DNA of 25,267 nt, from positions 1 through 25,267 of the forward strand of contig CALKHR010000192.1 in the NCBI GenBank assembly GCA_937988885.1, given 5' to 3'. A model generated the notes under the pieces. It did not search any database, was not told the DNA's origin, and saw only the letters and a program-made list of their open reading frames with translations. Made by a program: the position numbers and the translations under genes. The first letter of the stretch is position 1, and every line of letters begins with the position of its first letter. Below, in pieces: positions 23,507-25,267 of the stretch. This DNA is from an uncultured Roseiflexaceae bacterium. Its GTDB lineage: Bacteria; Chloroflexota; Chloroflexia; Chloroflexales; Roseiflexaceae.

Positions 23507-23527
23507 CTTGTATCGGCCTGATACAAG
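23507..23527. repeat. 8-bp inverted repeat upstream of the PAS gene
   Basis: CTTGTATC and GATACAAG, perfect, with spacer GGCCT, about 95 bases before the PAS gene start. It looks like a dimer-binding site. The 382-base gap 23412-23793 that holds it has no gene; its right end is the ArsR promoter. Confidence 0.45.
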
Positions 23528-23756
23528 CGTAAACATAACACTGCGTCAGAATGTTTGGATATGCTTATGGATGTAGGTTGCTGAAGGGAACGTTACCAAA
23601 CATATCGTATTAAAGAAGGTTTGTTGCTTTTTAACATAGCAAAGAGTGTGCCAGGTAGGCCCTCGATTCACCTCACATCCATCGAAGTTCTTGATAATAT
23701 AGGATGGGTAGATTTGATTCGGTGCTGCAAAGCATTGTAGGGATAGTGATCATCTA

Positions 23757-23786
23757 TTGACATGTGACCCAATAGTCACATATAAT
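23757..23786 (+). promoter_or_regulatory. Promoter of the ArsR-SRPBCC gene
   Basis: Consensus TTGACA (23757-23762) and TATAAT (23781-23786) with an 18-base spacer. The last base of the -10 is seven bases before the ATG at 23794, so transcription should begin at or beside the start codon. Confidence 0.85.
23762..23781 (+). promoter_or_regulatory. Operator palindrome in the ArsR promoter
   Basis: ATGTGAC and GTCACAT, perfect, with spacer CCAATA, fill the gap between -35 and -10. This is a classic repressor position and size for ArsR-family winged helix dimers. Confidence 0.7.
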
Positions 23787-23793
23787 ACACACT

Positions 23794-24567
23794 ATGGAGC
23801 AAGAAACAGTCTTTCGCGCGCTCGCAGATCCAACGCGTCGGCAGTTGCTCGATCTGCTCTTTGAGCGGGATGGTCGTACGCTCAAAGAGCTTGAGGCGGA
23901 TATGCCAATGACGCGCTTTGGGGTGATGAAGCATCTGCGTGTATTAGAGGAAGCGGGGCTGATCACCACGCGCAAAGTGGGTCGCGAACGGCTACACTAT
24001 CTGAATCCTGTCCCGATCCAGTTGATTTCTGACCGTTGGATCAGTAAATACGCGGCGGCTCGGGTGAGTGCACTTGCTGATCTCAAATCAGTACTCGAAG
24101 GGAGAGCTGGCATGGCAACAGAAACGAAGCCGAAACTGGTCTATCAAATCATCATCAAGTCTCCGCAGCAGCGCGTGTGGGAGGCGATCACGACGCCGGA
24201 GTTCACCTCGCGCTACTACTACGATTGTGCACTCAAGACTGATCTAACGGTTGGCTCTCCGTTCACCTATGTGATGCAGAATGGCGCGCCGATCGTTGAG
24301 GGTGAGGTGGTGGCCGTTGAGCCACCGAACCGTCTGGTGCACACCTACCACTCCACTTGGCCGCCCCTCAACGAGGACGCGCCCACCAAGGTGACGTGGG
24401 AACTGGAGGCGATGTCCGACGAAGTCACCAAGGTCACCGTCGTACACGAGGATTTCGACGGCGAGACGGCGACGTACCAAGGGTTGAAGAGCGGTGGCTG
24501 GACCTGGATCCTTAGCAATATGAAGACGGTGTTGGAGACCGGCGAATCGCTGCCACAGAGCTATTAG
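23794..24567 (+). CDS. ArsR-type regulator fused to an SRPBCC (AHSA1) domain
   Basis: 257 residues. Residues 1-95 are an ArsR winged helix (VFRALADPTRRQLLDLLFER, then RFGVMKHLRVLEEAGLI). Residues 112-257 are an AHSA1/SRPBCC ligand-binding barrel (YQIIIKSPQQRVWEAITTPE ... GWTWILSNMKTVLE). There are no cysteines in the winged helix, so it is not a classical metal sensor; the barrel probably binds a small hydrophobic ligand. The start has no ribosome site and the promoter implies a leaderless message. AAGGGAG at 24098-24104 lies seven bases before an in-frame ATG (24112, residue 107), exactly at the domain boundary, so a separate SRPBCC protein might also be made. Autorepression through 23762-23781 is likely. 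Confidence 0.88.
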   Translation: MEQETVFRALADPTRRQLLDLLFERDGRTLKELEADMPMTRFGVMKHLRVLEEAGLITTRKVGRERLHYLNPVPIQLISDRWISKYAAARVSALADLKSVLEGRAGMATETKPKLVYQIIIKSPQQRVWEAITTPEFTSRYYYDCALKTDLTVGSPFTYVMQNGAPIVEGEVVAVEPPNRLVHTYHSTWPPLNEDAPTKVTWELEAMSDEVTKVTVVHEDFDGETATYQGLKSGGWTWILSNMKTVLETGESLPQSY

Positions 24568-24601
24568 ATCTGATAGAGCGGATTCCTTATCTCCCGAACA
24601 G

Positions 24602-24642
24602 GTGATGGCGAAGGGCTGCTACACGCAGCCCTTCGCCATCAC
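24602..24642 (+). terminator. 18-bp hairpin after the ArsR-SRPBCC gene
   Basis: A perfect 18-bp stem runs from 24602-24619 (starting GTGATGGCGAAGG) to 24625-24642 with loop TACAC. It is followed by A-rich rather than T-rich DNA, so it is not a standard intrinsic terminator despite its strength. Confidence 0.55.
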
Positions 24643-24647
24643 AAAAA

Positions 24648-24684
24648 GAAAAATACCACGCTGCCGCAGGCTAAAACAGCTTTT
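24648..24684. repeat. Direct repeat unit A
   Basis: 37 bases resembling 24828-24864 (about 26 of the first 30 bases identical) at a 180-base spacing. Both contain GCCGCAGGCTA. They lie in the 358-base gap 24568-24925, which has no gene. Confidence 0.55.
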
Positions 24685-24703
24685 CAGAAGCCTTCTGAAA
24701 AGC
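24679..24703. repeat. 11-bp inverted repeat
   Basis: GCTTTTCAGAA and TTCTGAAAAGC around GCC, perfect, overlapping the end of repeat unit A. No T-run follows on either strand. Confidence 0.55.
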
Positions 24704-24827
24704 ATCAGGACGTTATGAGCAGAGATACCTGCGTATCAGCGAGTAAAAAGCGCATACAGACCACCGAACGAGGACCATATGCGCAGTACGTTAATGTATT
24801 GCCTGCCTGTGCTTCATCATAAAAGAA

Positions 24828-24864
24828 GAAAAATACTACGTGGCCGCAGGCTATAACGAGCTTT
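24828..24864. repeat. Direct repeat unit B
   Basis: Partner of 24648-24684, with T/C and T/G changes and a one-base indel near its end. It lies just past the tRNA terminator on the minus strand. Confidence 0.55.
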
Positions 24865-24885
24865 ATCGTCACCGTTCAGCCAACA

Positions 24886-24922
24886 AAAAACGCTGCATCC
24901 GTTGTACGGATACAGCGTTTTT
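24886..24922 (-). terminator. Terminator of the tRNA-Ile/tRNA-Ala unit
   Basis: Stem CGCTG/CAGCG extended by ATCCGT/ACGGAT (one C-A mismatch) and flanked by A5/T5. On the minus strand it ends in TTTTTT, four bases past the tRNA-Ala CCA. Confidence 0.85.
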
Positions 24923-24925
24923 GAT

Positions 24926-25001
24926 TGGTGGAGCGACGGGGACTCGAACCCCGGACCCTCTGCTTGCAAAGCAGATGCTCTCCCAACTGAGCTATCGCCC
25001 C
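24926..25001 (-). tRNA. tRNA-Ala(UGC)
   Basis: 76 bases with encoded CCA (24926-24928). The acceptor stem GGGGCGA/TCGCTCC has one G-T pair. The anticodon loop TTTGCAA gives TGC. It lies 37 bases downstream of tRNA-Ile on the same strand and is probably in one transcript with it. Confidence 0.97.
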
Positions 25002-25038
25002 GCAACGCGCAGAGTGCAAGCACTCGAACGGTTGAGAG

Positions 25039-25115
<77 letters not shown>

Positions 25116-25124
25116 GTGTTCGCT

Positions 25125-25133
25125 ATTATACCA
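25125..25133 (-). promoter_or_regulatory. Extended -10 of the tRNA-Ile/Ala unit
   Basis: TGGTATAAT on the minus strand, ten bases before the mature tRNA-Ile 5' end. The predicted start falls about three bases upstream of the tRNA, so the 5' leader is very short. Confidence 0.65.
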
Positions 25134-25175
25134 CGTCTTTATGCACTCGCTGCACGCATCGTACAGGTGGGGCAT

Positions 25176-25204
25176 AAAAAAACGGCATCCATCACTGAAT
25201 ACCG
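25176..25204 (-). terminator. Terminator of the second tRNA-Ala
   Basis: Stem CGGCATCC (25183-25190) with GAATACCG (25197-25204), two G-T pairs on the RNA strand, loop of 6, followed on the minus strand by seven T. It separates the right-hand tRNA-Ala transcript from the Ile/Ala unit. Confidence 0.8.
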
Positions 25205-25213
25205 CACGTGTTT

Positions 25214-25267
25214 TGGTGGAGCGACGGGGACTCGAACCCCGGACCCTCTGCTTGCAAAGCAGATGCT
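25214..25267 (-). tRNA. tRNA-Ala(UGC), partial, second copy
   Basis: The 54 visible bases (CCA end through anticodon stem and loop, up to the D-arm side) are identical to the tRNA-Ala at 24926-24979. The 5' part lies beyond the window. Confidence 0.95.

Overview
The window looks like a chromosomal segment from a member of the Chloroflexota, possibly a Herpetosiphon- or Chloroflexus-like lineage. This is inferred from gene style, not from a marker gene. The clues are Thr/Pro-rich 'TPTP' linkers in surface proteins, a giant XRE/NB-ARC/TPR/LuxR regulator, a two-repeat exported protein with a lamin-tail domain, a B12-type radical SAM protein, and TGnTAyAaT extended -10 promoters recurring in front of many genes. 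Coding DNA is moderately GC-rich. Long intergenic stretches are much more AT-rich, and no rRNA, CRISPR array or prophage is visible.

Layout. 1-869: the start of an exported protein leaving the window on the minus strand, then an AT-rich gene-free stretch with a minus-strand terminator. 870-1853: an APH-fold kinase, followed by a run of inverted repeats. 2273-7214 (minus strand): an RraA-like protein, a B12-binding radical SAM protein, a class III aminotransferase and a GNAT acetyltransferase, all with their own -10 elements or short gaps. 7352-10200 (plus strand): a small hypothetical protein, a ~165-nt structured repeat, a hairpin cluster, a decayed zinc-ribbon membrane gene and an SH3b membrane protein. 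The last two are followed by near-identical terminators. 10387-12599: a TetR operon (TetR, alpha/beta hydrolase, hypothetical protein) with a clear promoter, operator palindrome and terminator. 12726-14083: a small hypothetical gene and a zinc-binding membrane gene. 14231-14396: the second copy of the structured repeat. 14478-16299 (minus): a solitary ABC ATPase and a lipase-like hydrolase. 16464-17423: the exported lamin-tail protein.

17593-18127 holds the 5' half of an IS630-type transposase gene butted against a short truncated reading frame. tRNA-Thr(CGU) follows, with its own promoter and terminator. 18408-23411 is a signalling block: the 941-residue regulator diverges from a soluble PAS histidine kinase, which converges on a coiled-coil/PAS protein. 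There is no response regulator in the window. 23757-24567 is an ArsR-SRPBCC fusion whose promoter contains an operator palindrome and places the transcription start at the ATG (leaderless). The right end carries a tRNA-Ile(GAU)-tRNA-Ala(UGC) pair, in the order usual for an rRNA spacer but without rRNA, plus a second tRNA-Ala cut by the window edge.

The most interesting non-coding signal is the pair of ~93% identical structured repeats (7834-7954 and 14249-14370), in which hairpin arms are intact while a loop differs. I did not find a clearly novel defence or biosynthetic system. The best candidates for new biology are that repeat, the hairpin cluster near 8.2 kb, the leaderless ArsR-SRPBCC gene with an internal ribosome site, and the unrecognised C-terminal region of the radical SAM protein.
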